Source: JBBEAM01 sp040882845
GTDB taxonomy: Bacteria; Pseudomonadota; Alphaproteobacteria; Kiloniellales; DSM-21159
Reading direction: 5' to 3'
Assembly (NCBI GenBank): GCA_040882845.1
Contig: JBBEAM010000009.1
Span: 124,001 to 188,000 of the forward strand
DNA length: 64,000 bases
The position numbers and the translations under genes were made by a program. This document shows positions 24,676 through 33,024 of the stretch, in pieces (within the stretch, counting starts at the first letter, position 1; each line of letters begins with the position of its first letter). The notes beneath the pieces are model-generated. The model was not told where the DNA came from, did no database searches, and saw only the letters and a program-made list of their open reading frames with translations.

Positions 24676-27057
24676 TCAGGAGCGCGGCTTTTCCTTCTTG
24701 GGGTCGTAGAAGGGGAAGGGCACGACCTTGGCCGGCAGGCGCTTGCTGTGGCCGTCGAGCTTGCCCACCTCGACCTCGGTGCCCGCTTCCGCATAGCGCA
24801 CGTCCATGCGGCAAAGCGCGACGTTGCGCTTGAGGACCGGCGAACGCACCCCGCTGGTCACCGTCCCGACCTGCGCCCGCCCGACATGGACGCAGTCGCC
24901 GTTGGTCGCGGCCTCGTTGCCGTCGAGCTCCAGGCCCACGAGCTTGCGCTGCGGATGCGCCTTGCGTTCGAGCAGCGCCTCGCGGCCGATGAAGTCGTCG
25001 TCCTTGCTCTTCAGGGGCACGGTGAAACCGATGCCGGCCTCGAAGGGGTCGGTCTGGTCGTCGAACTCCGCCCCGGCGAAGATCAGACCGGATTCGATGC
25101 GCAGCATGTCGAGCGCGGCGAGGCCCAGCGGCGTCAGGCCGTGCGGTTCGCCGGCCTCCCAGATTGCATCCCAAACCGCCACGGCATCGCGCGGATGACA
25201 CCAAACCTCGTAGCCCAGTTCGCCGGTGTAGCCGGTGCGCGAGACGACCACCGGCGCTCCGTTATGGTCGCCGATCCGGCCGACGGTGAAGCGGAACCAG
25301 CCGATCTCCTCCAGCCTGGGCTGGGTGTCGGCGGTCCAGATCACCTGCTTGAGAATGTCCCGGCTCTTGGGTCCCTGGACCGAGAGGTTGTGCATCTGGT
25401 CGGTCGAGGACTTGACCCAGGCCTTGAGGCCGAGCTTCTCGGCCTGCTGGCGCAGCCAGATGCCGCCGGTGTCGCTGCCGCCGATCCAGCGGAAGTTGTC
25501 GGCCCCGAGCTTGAGCAGGGTGCCGTCGTCGATCATCCCGCCGGTGTCGTAACACATCGCCGAGTAGACCACTTCGCCGACCGCCAGCTTGCGCACGTTG
25601 CGGGTCAGGCCATATTGGCAGAGCGCCTCGGCGTCCGGCCCCAGAATCTCGAACTTGCGCAGGGCCGAGAGGTCCATGACGATCGCGGCCTCGCGGCAGG
25701 CCCAGTACTCGCTCTGCGGCCCATGGTCGCGATAGGAGTTCGGGATCCAGTAGCCGTTGTACTCGACGAAATCGCGGGTCAGCGCCGAGGTTCGCTCGTT
25801 GAAGCCGGTTTGCTTGGTCAGTTCGGGAACAGCATCGGGAGTCATTCTGAAAGCCACCGCCTTGGAAAAGAGATCGGTCTCCGGATAGACGCGGACCTGA
25901 ATGTCGGTCGGCTGCCAGCCGTTCGCCGGATCGACATCGCAGGGGCAGGCCGAGGACACGCAGACCAGATCGGTCAGCGCGCGCAGCAGCACGTAATCGC
26001 CCGGCCGCGACCAGGGTTCCTCCATGTAGAGCGCGTTGGTGTCGTCGATCCCGGTGTTGAAGAAGAAGTTGATCGCCTCCCAGCCGCGCCGGCGTTCGAC
26101 ATCGTAGGCCTCCAGCTCGTTGCTGAAGTTGGTCGAGCAGTTGGCATGGCCAGGGTAGCCGAGATCCTCATAGTACTTCGCCGCGCAGGCCAGCCCGAAG
26201 GTGTCGTGGCGGCCGACGGTGTCGCGGATGATCTCCACCTGCGCCTGCTGGTCGACGTCGTAGTACTTGCCGTAGAGGCCGGGAGAGGGATAGATCGCGC
26301 CCATCAGGGTGCGGGTCGTGGTCGCGTCGAGCGGCCGCGCGATGCCTCGGTCGAGCAGACGGCGGTCGAGCGACTGGAAGTCGCTGCACTCGCGCCCCTC
26401 GATGTCCAGCACCTGGATGTACTCGCCGGCCTTGACCTCGTAGGCCTGGGCGGTCCCGGCGGCGATCCTGAAGTCGACACGCGGATCGGCAAGGGGTTCG
26501 GCAACCGGTGGTGGCGGCGCCTTGCCCTCGACGCGGGCCCGGTCGATGCGCAGCGTGAGATCGGTCGGCGGCGCCTGTTCGTGAACCGACATCGCCGCGC
26601 CAGGCGCCGCGACGATGCAGATCGCCTCGCGGTCGCAGGTGAAGCTCTCGGCGGTTCCCGGCGCGCGCTCGCCTTCCAGCGCGCGCAGCACCCTGGCCGT
26701 GCCGAGATCGATGCCCCGGCGCTTCAGGGCCGCGACGGCGCGGCCGGCATCTTCGGACCTGGCCGCCAGCACCGCATGAAGGCCGGTGGCTTCCACAGCC
26801 TGCCGCGCGCCGAGCGCCTCGGGGACGCTGCGTCCCCCATCGTCGAAGACGGCAATCTCGCAGGGTTGCAGGCCTTCGGGATCCGTCACGGTGATCTTGT
26901 CGCCGGCGCGGAGCGGCACCACGAGCGAACCGCCGCCCTTGATGCGGTACAGCTCGACACCCGGGGGCAGGTCGAGCAGGCCCGGCCTGAGCGACCGCGT
27001 CGGCCGCGGGCCGCCGAGCCGCTCTGCGACTGCCTGGGGATTGAGAACCGTCGACAT
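24676..27057 (-). CDS. DUF1989–GcvT fusion protein (aminomethyltransferase-type enzyme with urea-carboxylase-associated domains)
   Basis: This 793-residue protein has three parts. Residues 30-175 look like a degenerate DUF1989-type barrel. Residues 195-392 are a complete DUF1989 with the family pattern HDTFGLAC (His284, Cys291), GHANCSTN (Cys307), RPGDYVLLRALTDLV and SACPCD (Cys371). Residues 415-790 are a folate-binding GcvT/aminomethyltransferase, with AMCYDTGGMIDDGTLLKLG and SRTGYTGELGYE. DUF1989 proteins include the two subunits of carboxyguanidine deiminase, so the N-terminal part may hydrolyse a C-N bond. The GcvT part would move a one-carbon unit to tetrahydrofolate. GCGGAGAAGAGCG precedes the ATG. 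The actual substrate is unknown. Confidence 0.85.
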   Translation of the reverse strand: MSTVLNPQAVAERLGGPRPTRSLRPGLLDLPPGVELYRIKGGGSLVVPLRAGDKITVTDPEGLQPCEIAVFDDGGRSVPEALGARQAVEATGLHAVLAARSEDAGRAVAALKRRGIDLGTARVLRALEGERAPGTAESFTCDREAICIVAAPGAAMSVHEQAPPTDLTLRIDRARVEGKAPPPPVAEPLADPRVDFRIAAGTAQAYEVKAGEYIQVLDIEGRECSDFQSLDRRLLDRGIARPLDATTTRTLMGAIYPSPGLYGKYYDVDQQAQVEIIRDTVGRHDTFGLACAAKYYEDLGYPGHANCSTNFSNELEAYDVERRRGWEAINFFFNTGIDDTNALYMEEPWSRPGDYVLLRALTDLVCVSSACPCDVDPANGWQPTDIQVRVYPETDLFSKAVAFRMTPDAVPELTKQTGFNERTSALTRDFVEYNGYWIPNSYRDHGPQSEYWACREAAIVMDLSALRKFEILGPDAEALCQYGLTRNVRKLAVGEVVYSAMCYDTGGMIDDGTLLKLGADNFRWIGGSDTGGIWLRQQAEKLGLKAWVKSSTDQMHNLSVQGPKSRDILKQVIWTADTQPRLEEIGWFRFTVGRIGDHNGAPVVVSRTGYTGELGYEVWCHPRDAVAVWDAIWEAGEPHGLTPLGLAALDMLRIESGLIFAGAEFDDQTDPFEAGIGFTVPLKSKDDDFIGREALLERKAHPQRKLVGLELDGNEAATNGDCVHVGRAQVGTVTSGVRSPVLKRNVALCRMDVRYAEAGTEVEVGKLDGHSKRLPAKVVPFPFYDPKKEKPRS

Positions 27058-27240
27058 CGCTCTTCTCCGCCACTAGTAAGGTGGAAAGCGTACCGGCGCG
27101 TTCAAGCGCGGTTCGATCTCCAGCCCCTTGACCCGTCCACGCACGCCTTGGAAAGTGAAGCCTCCGTCCAGCGGAAGCTTAGACATGTCCGCGAGGCGGA
27201 ATCAAGAATGGTCGGCGGTGGTCTGGCGTTTGGCCTAGAA

Positions 27241-27257
27241 TTGGTCCTACTTTGGTT
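27241..27257. promoter_or_regulatory. TTGGTC-N5-TTGGTT tandem site before the flavin reductase
   Basis: TTGGTC (27241-27246) and TTGGTT (27252-27257) lie 11 bases apart in the same direction, 42-58 bases before the ATG at 27299. This matches the sites before the GntR and APC genes in both layout and distance from the start codon. Confidence 0.4.
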
Positions 27258-27298
27258 TTGCCTGTCGATGCGAGCAGGATGACGCGCAGGATGGCACT

Positions 27299-27808
27299 AT
27301 GAACGAGCCCACAGCCGACTTCGACGCCCGGCAGTTCCGCAACGCGCTCGGCTGTTTCCCCACCGGCGTCACGGTGATCACGACGCTGGGCCTGAAGCGC
27401 GAGATGGTCGGCATCACCGCCAACTCGTTTTCCTCGGTTTCCCTCGACCCGCCGCTGATTCTCTTCACCCTCGGCCGTCATGCCTACAGTCTGGAGGCCT
27501 TCCTCTCCGCCGAGCACTTCGCGGTCAATGTGCTGCGCCGGGAGCAGCGCGCGCTGTCCGGCCGTTTCGCCGTGGCCCTGGGCGACAAGTGGGCCGGTAT
27601 CGACTACGAGGTCTGGGAGTCGGGCTGCCCGGTGCTGCCCAAGGCGCTGGCCGCCTTCGAATGCGGTATCCGCAACACCTATGACGGCGGCGATCACGTG
27701 ATCTTCGTCGGCGAGGTGCAGCGCATGCGCTGCGATCCCGGCGGCCAGCCGCTGATCTTTCTCGGCGGGGACTACGGCGGCTACGCCCGCCTACCCGAGG
27801 AGGGCTGA
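27299..27808 (+). CDS. flavin reductase-like FMN-binding split-barrel protein
   Basis: The 169-residue product matches the HpaC/flavin-reductase split-barrel family: RQFRNALGCFPTGVTVITTL at the N-terminus, GITANSFSSVSLDPPLILF and SAEHFAVNVLRREQRALSGR. These enzymes use NAD(P)H to reduce FMN or FAD for a partner monooxygenase. No monooxygenase lies beside it in the window. It is divergent from the DUF1989-GcvT gene and precedes ribF by 52 bases, suggesting a flavin-supply context. Confidence 0.85.
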   Translation: MNEPTADFDARQFRNALGCFPTGVTVITTLGLKREMVGITANSFSSVSLDPPLILFTLGRHAYSLEAFLSAEHFAVNVLRREQRALSGRFAVALGDKWAGIDYEVWESGCPVLPKALAAFECGIRNTYDGGDHVIFVGEVQRMRCDPGGQPLIFLGGDYGGYARLPEEG

Positions 27809-27860
27809 TCCTGGCGATGCGCTTTCCTGTTTTCCGGCGCGATCTGCTATAGCTGCGGCC

Positions 27861-28895
27861 ATGCGCATCCTGCGGCATTACCAGTCGGTTCCCGAAGACA
27901 CCCGCGGCAGCGTCGTCGCGATCGGCAACTTCGACGGCATCCACAGGGGCCACCAGGCGGTGATCGCCAAGGCCCGGCGCCTGGCCGAGGAGTTCGCAGC
28001 GCCGCTGTCGCTGATGACCTTCGAGCCGCATCCGCGCCGCTTCTTCAAGCCGGAGCTGCCGCCCTTCCGCCTGACCCCCTTCCGGGTCAAGACCCGGCTG
28101 ATCGAGGCCCTCGGCGTCGACTGCCTCTTCGTCATCCCCTTCACCCGCAGCTTTTCCAGCCTGACCGCCGAGCAGTTCATCGCCCGGGTGCTGGGCGGCA
28201 GCGACCGCAGCGGCCTGGGGGTGCGCCACGTCGTGGTCGGCGACAACTTCCGCTTCGGCTATCAGGCCAAAGGGGACATCGCGCTGCTCGAGCGTCTCGG
28301 CCACGCCAGCGGTTTCGGAGTTACCGCCGTCAGCCCGGTCACCGGTCCGCAGGAGGAGATCTACTCCTCGACCCTGGTGCGCGACTACCTCAAGGCCGGC
28401 AATCCGACCCGGGCGGCGCTGCTGCTCGGCCGCTACTGGGAGATCGAGGGCCGGGTCGCCCACGGCCACAAGCGCGGCCGCGGCCTGGGCTATCCGACCG
28501 CCAATATCGCGCTTGGCGAGATCCTGCAGCCGGCTTACGGGGTCTATGCCGTACGCGTCGCCTTCGACCGCGAAGTCGGACGCCACGACAGCCGCACGAC
28601 CTGGTATCCGGCGGTGGCCAATATCGGCATCAGTCCGGTGTTCGACAATCCGGCACCTTGCCTAGAAGCGTACATTTTCGATTTCGATCGGGATATCTAT
28701 GGCGAGCACATGCGCGTCGCCCTGGTCGACTACCTGCGGCCGGAGCAGAACTTCGACGACATCGAAGCCCTGAAGGCGCAGATGGCCAAGGACTGCGAGC
28801 GCGCCCGCGCGACCCTGGCCTGGGAGGAATGGGACGCGACCTGGCCGGCCAGCCCCTTCATGTCGGGCAAGGCCGGAGGCGAGGACAGAGGATGA
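27861..28895 (+). CDS. ribF: bifunctional riboflavin kinase/FAD synthetase
   Basis: This 344-residue protein has the FAD-synthetase half (SVVAIGNFDGIHRGHQAVI, VGDNFRFGYQAKGD, EIYSSTLVRDYLKAGN) and the riboflavin kinase half (RGLGYPTANIALGE, YPAVANIGISPVFDN, YLRPEQNFDDIEALKAQ). It converts riboflavin to FMN and then FAD. The stop overlaps the next gene's ATG (ATGA), so it is translated together with a GlxA-family regulator, an unusual partner. The C-terminus extends about 25 residues past the usual end. Confidence 0.95.
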   Translation: MRILRHYQSVPEDTRGSVVAIGNFDGIHRGHQAVIAKARRLAEEFAAPLSLMTFEPHPRRFFKPELPPFRLTPFRVKTRLIEALGVDCLFVIPFTRSFSSLTAEQFIARVLGGSDRSGLGVRHVVVGDNFRFGYQAKGDIALLERLGHASGFGVTAVSPVTGPQEEIYSSTLVRDYLKAGNPTRAALLLGRYWEIEGRVAHGHKRGRGLGYPTANIALGEILQPAYGVYAVRVAFDREVGRHDSRTTWYPAVANIGISPVFDNPAPCLEAYIFDFDRDIYGEHMRVALVDYLRPEQNFDDIEALKAQMAKDCERARATLAWEEWDATWPASPFMSGKAGGEDRG

Positions 28896-29932
28896 GCGCG
28901 GCAGAGATCCCCACCACCACGCCCCGGGACGCGGAGCCGAAATCCTTCGGTTTCTTCCTGGTGCCGCGCTTCGCCATGCTGGCCTTCACCTCGGCGGTCG
29001 AGCCGCTGCGCGCCGCCAACCTGCTGAGCGGCCGGCAGCTCTACCGCTGGAAGACCCTGACCGCCGACGGCGCCCCGGTCGCCGCTTCCAACGGCACCCG
29101 CCTGATCCCCGACGCCAAGGTCGAGGAGGCCGGAGAGTTCGACAACGTGGTGATCTGTAGCGGCCTCGACGCCCACCTGTTCCAGGACAAGGCGGTCTTC
29201 GCCTGGCTGCGCCGCAGCGCCCGCGAGGGTGCGCGCGTCGGGTCGCTGTCGGACGGCAGCTACATCCTGGCGCGCGCCGGGCTGCTCGACGGCTATCGCT
29301 GTACCATCCATTGGAACTGCCTCGACGGCTTCCAGGAGACCTTCCCCGACCTCGACGTGCGCTATGAGCTCTACGAGATCGACCGCAACCGCTTCACCTC
29401 CTCGGGCGGCACCGCCTCGCTGGATCTGATGCTGCATATGATCGAGGAGGATCACGGACGCGCCCTGGCGGTGCGCGTCGCCGAACAGTTCATGCATGAC
29501 CGCATCCGCACCCAGGACGACGACCAGAGGATGTCGCTGCGCCTGCGCGTCGGGGTCGGCCACCCCAAGCTGCTGGCCGCGATCAAGCTGATGGAGGACA
29601 ACCTCGAGCTGCCGCTGAGCAGCCAGGAACTGGCGGCCCAGACCGGCATCTCCTCGCGGCAGCTGGAGCGGCTGTTCCAGAAGTATCTCGGCTGTCCGCC
29701 GCGCAGCTATTATCTGGAACTGAGACTGCGGCGGGCGCACATGCTCTTGACCCACTCGTCGCTGTCGGTCATGGAGATTGGCCTCGCCTGCGGCTTCGTC
29801 TCGGCCTCTCACTTCGCCAAGCGCTACCGCGAGATGTTTTCCCAGGCGCCGCAGAAGACCCGCCTCGGCCAGCCCGTGGCGCGCAACGCGACGGCTGGGG
29901 AGACCCGCAAGGCCGGTTCGCCCGTCCAGTAA
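28892..29932 (+). CDS. GlxA-family (AraC-type) transcriptional regulator
   Basis: The 346-residue product has an N-terminal DJ-1/PfpI-like domain (FGFFLVPRFAMLAFTSAVEP then LRAANLLSGRQLYRWK, with RVGSLSDGSYILARAGLLDG) and a C-terminal AraC double helix-turn-helix. The latter contains SSQELAAQTGISSRQLERLF and VMEIGLACGFVSASHFAKRY. This is the architecture of GlxA/GbdR/CdhR regulators of betaine, carnitine and methylamine-related catabolism. The typical Cys of the PfpI nucleophile elbow is Ser (SDGSY). Because AraC proteins bind tandem half-sites about a turn apart, it is a candidate reader of the TTGGTC repeats in this window. Confidence 0.88.
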   Translation: MSAAEIPTTTPRDAEPKSFGFFLVPRFAMLAFTSAVEPLRAANLLSGRQLYRWKTLTADGAPVAASNGTRLIPDAKVEEAGEFDNVVICSGLDAHLFQDKAVFAWLRRSAREGARVGSLSDGSYILARAGLLDGYRCTIHWNCLDGFQETFPDLDVRYELYEIDRNRFTSSGGTASLDLMLHMIEEDHGRALAVRVAEQFMHDRIRTQDDDQRMSLRLRVGVGHPKLLAAIKLMEDNLELPLSSQELAAQTGISSRQLERLFQKYLGCPPRSYYLELRLRRAHMLLTHSSLSVMEIGLACGFVSASHFAKRYREMFSQAPQKTRLGQPVARNATAGETRKAGSPVQ

Positions 29933-29951
29933 CACTAGCGGAGCAAAACGC

Positions 29952-30572
29952 ATGTTCTTTCGCCCCGGCGAGCACAAAGACCACGGCTTGCCTCATAACC
30001 CCTTCAAGTCCCTGGTCGTGCCCCGGCCGATCGGCTGGATCACCTCGCTGGCCGGCGACGGAACCTTGAACCTCGCGCCCTTCAGCTATTTCAACGCCGT
30101 GGCCGACGATCCGCCGATCGTGCTCTTCGCACCAAGCGGGCGGCAGCGGGACGACTGGATCAAGGACACCCTGCGCAACGTCGAGGAGACCGGCGAATTC
30201 GTGTGCAACATGGCGACCTGGGACCTGCACGAGCAGATGAACCAGACCTCCGCCATGGTCGACCCGGAGGTCGACGAAGCCGAGATGACCGGGCTGGAGA
30301 TGATCCCCTCCAACTTCGTCAAGCCGCCGCGGGTCGCCGCCTCGCCGGTGCATATGGAGTGCAAGTACATCAAGACAGTCGAGTTTCCGACCAACCGGCC
30401 TGAAGGACGCTGCTACGTCTGTTTCGGAGAAGTCGTCGGTATCCATATCGACGACGCCGTGATCGACGATAAAGGCCATGTCGACATCACCCGCTTCAAG
30501 CCGATCGCCCGGCTCGGCTACATGGAGTACGCGGTGGTCGAAGAGGTCTTCATCATGAACCGACCGGAATAG
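29952..30572 (+). CDS. flavin reductase family (DIM6/NTAB) split-barrel protein
   Basis: The start MFFRPGEHKDHGLPHNPF at 29952 gives 206 residues. Motifs VVPRPIGWITSLAGDGTLNL, APFSYFNAVADDPPIVLF and GEFVCNMATWDLHEQMNQTS are those of the FMN-binding split barrel. It is a different subfamily from the protein at 27299-27808. It lies 19 bases after the GlxA-type regulator and probably continues that operon. The reductase partner and substrate are unknown. Confidence 0.85.
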   Translation: MFFRPGEHKDHGLPHNPFKSLVVPRPIGWITSLAGDGTLNLAPFSYFNAVADDPPIVLFAPSGRQRDDWIKDTLRNVEETGEFVCNMATWDLHEQMNQTSAMVDPEVDEAEMTGLEMIPSNFVKPPRVAASPVHMECKYIKTVEFPTNRPEGRCYVCFGEVVGIHIDDAVIDDKGHVDITRFKPIARLGYMEYAVVEEVFIMNRPE

Positions 30573-30700
30573 CCTCGCCCCGGCGGGAAGAAGGCCGGAA
30601 CGCCAATCGCGCAGTTGGCACTTGTTCCCGCTAGGATTCTGAGGATCAATATCTCCCAAAGCCCGACGCCGAGAAGACGGGCAAGAGAGGGGGAGATCGC

Positions 30701-31555
30701 ATGCTGCGCGTTGTCGTGATCGCTTTGCTTGGGGGTATGTTGTTTTCTCCTGCCCGGGCAGAAACCCTGCTGGAGCGCGGGGATTACCTGGTCAACGGCA
30801 TCGTCGCCTGCGGCAACTGCCACACGCCGCAGGGACCGGACGGACCGCTGGCCGGGATGGAATTCGCAGGGCAGCTGGTGATCGACTGGGAGCCATTCAC
30901 CGCCTATGCCCCGAACATCACCCCCGACGCCGAGACTGGAATCGGCGGGTGGAGCAAGGAAGATGTTATCAGGGCGATCCGCGAGGGCCTACGCCCGGAC
31001 GGCAGCCTGATCGGCCCACCGATGCCGATCGGCCTCTACCGCGGCATCTCGGACGAGGACGTCGAAGCCATCGCGGCCTACGTGCTGTCGGTGCCCGCTG
31101 TCAGCAACGAGGTTCCCAAGAGCGTGTACCGCATTCCCCTGCCGCCCAGCTACGGACCGCCGGTCGAGAATGTCGCGGCGCCGGCGCGCGAGGATCGGCT
31201 CGCCTATGGCGCCTACCTGGCCGGGCCGCTCGGCCACTGTGTCGAGTGCCACACCCCCTTCGTCGAGGGCCACGCCGACCTCGAGAACCAGCTCGGCGCC
31301 GGCGGCAACGTGCTGCCCGGCCCCTGGGGTATCTCCGTCTCCGCCAACATCACCCCGCATCCCCGGGACGGCATCGATCCTGAGATCACCGACGCCCAGC
31401 TGGCGCAGATGATCCGGCAGGGCCAGCGCCCCGACGGCGCGCCGATGATGCCGCCGATGGGCTACCGCTACTACGCAAGCATCGACGAGGCCGACATGGC
31501 GGCGCTAATTCGTTACATTCGTTCCCTGGAACCGAAGCCCTTGCCGGGCAACTAG
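30701..31555 (+). CDS. secreted diheme c-type cytochrome
   Basis: The 284-residue protein has a signal peptide (MLRVVVIALLGGMLFSPARA) and two heme c motifs, CGNCH (37-41) and CVECH (180-184). Each is followed by a candidate Met ligand (PPMPIGLY; MMPPMGYRYY). The two halves are similar in layout, as in the cytochrome subunits of periplasmic alcohol, aldehyde and gluconate-type dehydrogenases. No dehydrogenase partner is adjacent. GAGAGGGGGAGATCGC precedes the ATG. It likely passes electrons from a periplasmic oxidation to the respiratory chain. Confidence 0.88.
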   Translation: MLRVVVIALLGGMLFSPARAETLLERGDYLVNGIVACGNCHTPQGPDGPLAGMEFAGQLVIDWEPFTAYAPNITPDAETGIGGWSKEDVIRAIREGLRPDGSLIGPPMPIGLYRGISDEDVEAIAAYVLSVPAVSNEVPKSVYRIPLPPSYGPPVENVAAPAREDRLAYGAYLAGPLGHCVECHTPFVEGHADLENQLGAGGNVLPGPWGISVSANITPHPRDGIDPEITDAQLAQMIRQGQRPDGAPMMPPMGYRYYASIDEADMAALIRYIRSLEPKPLPGN

Positions 31556-31585
31556 GGCTCACCGCGCTACGCTGGGGAGGACGAC

Positions 31586-32074
31586 ATGACCGAGCACCCC
31601 GAGATTCAAGGTTTGCACCACGCCGCCTACCGCTGCCGGGATTTCGAGGAGACCCGGCAGTTCTACGAGGATTTTCTCGGCTTGCCTCTGGTCCGCGCCT
31701 TCGAGATCGAGGTCACCAAAACCGGTCGGGAAGCCGGCGTGCTGCACAGCTTCTACCAGATGCGCGACGGCTCCCACCTCGCCTTCTTCGAGGCGCCGCG
31801 CATGGACTTCACCTTCAAGAAGCAGCACGACTACGATCTGCACATCGCCTTGGAGGTCGACAACCCCACGCTGGAGCGGATGTTCGAGCGGGGCAAATCG
31901 TCGGGCCGCGAGGTCCGCGGCATCGCCGACCACGGCTTCATCCGCTCGATCTACTTCCGCGATCCCAACGGCTACGTCGTCGAGCTGACGGCGAAGACCG
32001 GCAAGGACGGCGAGGCGCTGCCCGCCGCCGAGGCCCTGGCGCGCTGGCAGGACAAGAAGAAAGGCAGCTACTAG
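31586..32074 (+). CDS. VOC-family (glyoxalase/dioxygenase fold) protein
   Basis: This 162-residue protein has the vicinal-oxygen-chelate pattern: GLHHAAYRCRDFEETRQFYE at the start with a metal-type His, LAFFEAPRMDF, LHIALEVDN and SIYFRDPNGYVVELTAKT at the end with the C-terminal Glu. It is probably a metal-dependent lyase, isomerase or dioxygenase. It stands alone 30 bases after the cytochrome gene. The substrate is not inferable. Confidence 0.8.
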   Translation: MTEHPEIQGLHHAAYRCRDFEETRQFYEDFLGLPLVRAFEIEVTKTGREAGVLHSFYQMRDGSHLAFFEAPRMDFTFKKQHDYDLHIALEVDNPTLERMFERGKSSGREVRGIADHGFIRSIYFRDPNGYVVELTAKTGKDGEALPAAEALARWQDKKKGSY

Positions 32075-32325
32075 GGCGGCTGGTCGAACGCCAGAGCGCG
32101 CTCCGGCGCCGCCGCCTCCGAGCCATCGAATTCTCGCAGGATCTGCCGGTGAATTTTGCGGGTGGCGAAAACCTGCAAAAAAGTGTATGCGTAGACTACC
32201 AGTTGCTACTGCCTTCGGGTATTTCCGCCTCCTCAATGGTTGGCTACGCTACTCCAAGACATCGTACGACTGCTAATCTGCTACGGCATCTTGCCGGGCT
32301 AGAACGACACTATGAGGAACTAGGA

Positions 32326-32532
32326 ATGTCTAAAGGTACTGTGAAGTGGTTCAACGGCACGAAGGGGTATGGCTTCATTCAGCCGTCCAACGGCGGCGCC
32401 GATGTCTTCGTCCACATCTCCGCGGTTGAGCGCGCCGGTCTGCGCGATCTGCAGGAAGGCCAGGAAGTCGAGTTCGATATCGAAGTCGGCCGCAACGGCA
32501 AGTCCGCCGCCGAGAATCTTCGCGTCGCCTAA
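32326..32532 (+). CDS. cspA: cold-shock domain protein
   Basis: The 68-residue product has the RNP1 motif KGYGFIQ and RNP2 motif VFVHIS of CspA-type nucleic-acid chaperones (MSKGTVKWFNGTKGYGFIQP). GGAACTAGGA precedes the ATG. The 250-base gap upstream (32075-32325) shows no other gene. Its last ~170 bases are less GC-rich than the surroundings, consistent with the long structured leader usual for cold-shock mRNAs. A strong terminator follows the stop. Confidence 0.95.
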   Translation: MSKGTVKWFNGTKGYGFIQPSNGGADVFVHISAVERAGLRDLQEGQEVEFDIEVGRNGKSAAENLRVA

Positions 32533-32553
32533 CGCGAAGCGATACGTTTCGAG

Positions 32554-32588
32554 AAGGGCCGTCCGGGAACTCCGGGCGGCCCTTTTTC
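32554..32588 (+). terminator. rho-independent terminator of cspA
   Basis: AAGGGCCG at 32554-32561 pairs with CGGCCCTT at 32577-32584, running into TTTTTC. It lies 21 bases after the cspA stop. Confidence 0.9.
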
Positions 32589-32686
32589 GTTATGCAGTCG
32601 TCTGCCCGTCTCGTGCTCCGAGAGGGTTCAGGCTAAGATGGGGATAGCGACTCCATCCCCCCGTCGCCGCTGAGGAGAAAAAGAGT

Positions 32687-32866
32687 ATGGGAATCGAAGT
32701 TGGCGGGCTGATCGGCCTTTTGATCCTGATCGCCGATATCTGGGCGATCATCAAGACCGTGCAAAGCGGCGCCACGACCGGCGTGAAGGTGGCCTGGGTC
32801 GTGGTCATCCTGATCTTCCCCGTCGTCGGCCTGCTGATTTGGCTGTTCTTCGGTCCGCGCGGCTAG
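32687..32866 (+). CDS. small two-helix membrane protein of the PLDc_N (cardiolipin synthase N-terminal) type
   Basis: The 59-residue ORF starts MGIEVGGLIGLLILIADIWA and ends VVVILIFPVVGLLIWLFFGP before RG and the stop. Two hydrophobic helices are joined by a short polar turn, and the P-x-x-G-x-x-x-W-x-x-x-G-P pattern is that of PLDc_N proteins. GAGGAGAAAAAGAGT precedes the ATG. It probably sits in the inner membrane; its function is unknown. A similar N-terminal unit is found in the TPR protein at 36903-37643. Confidence 0.8.
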   Translation: MGIEVGGLIGLLILIADIWAIIKTVQSGATTGVKVAWVVVILIFPVVGLLIWLFFGPRG

Positions 32867-33024
32867 ACTTTCGCCGGCGCAGCCATCCCCGCTAGCGCCG
32901 GCGCGCGGGTTTTCGACCGGAAATTCAGCTGTTCCCGCCGCGCCACGGGGCAAGGATTGACCCGCGCCGCAATTCCGGGATGATCGCGGCATCGCGCTCT
33001 CCCACCTCTCGGAAGGATACGCCG

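Noticed and set aside
24748..27282. An 844-codon plus-strand open frame opposite the DUF1989-GcvT gene
   Set aside because: Its translation is low-complexity (Ala/Arg/Gly/Asp/Val-rich) with no recognisable motif, while the opposite strand encodes clear domains.
27181..27298. Small ORF or riboswitch upstream of the flavin reductase, given ribF nearby
   Set aside because: The conserved FMN-riboswitch core sequences are not recognisable; only the TTGGTC pair stands out.
30617..30636. Sigma-54-like TTGGCACTTG before the cytochrome gene
   Set aside because: The -24 element fits but no GC/TTGC -12 element occurs at the required spacing.
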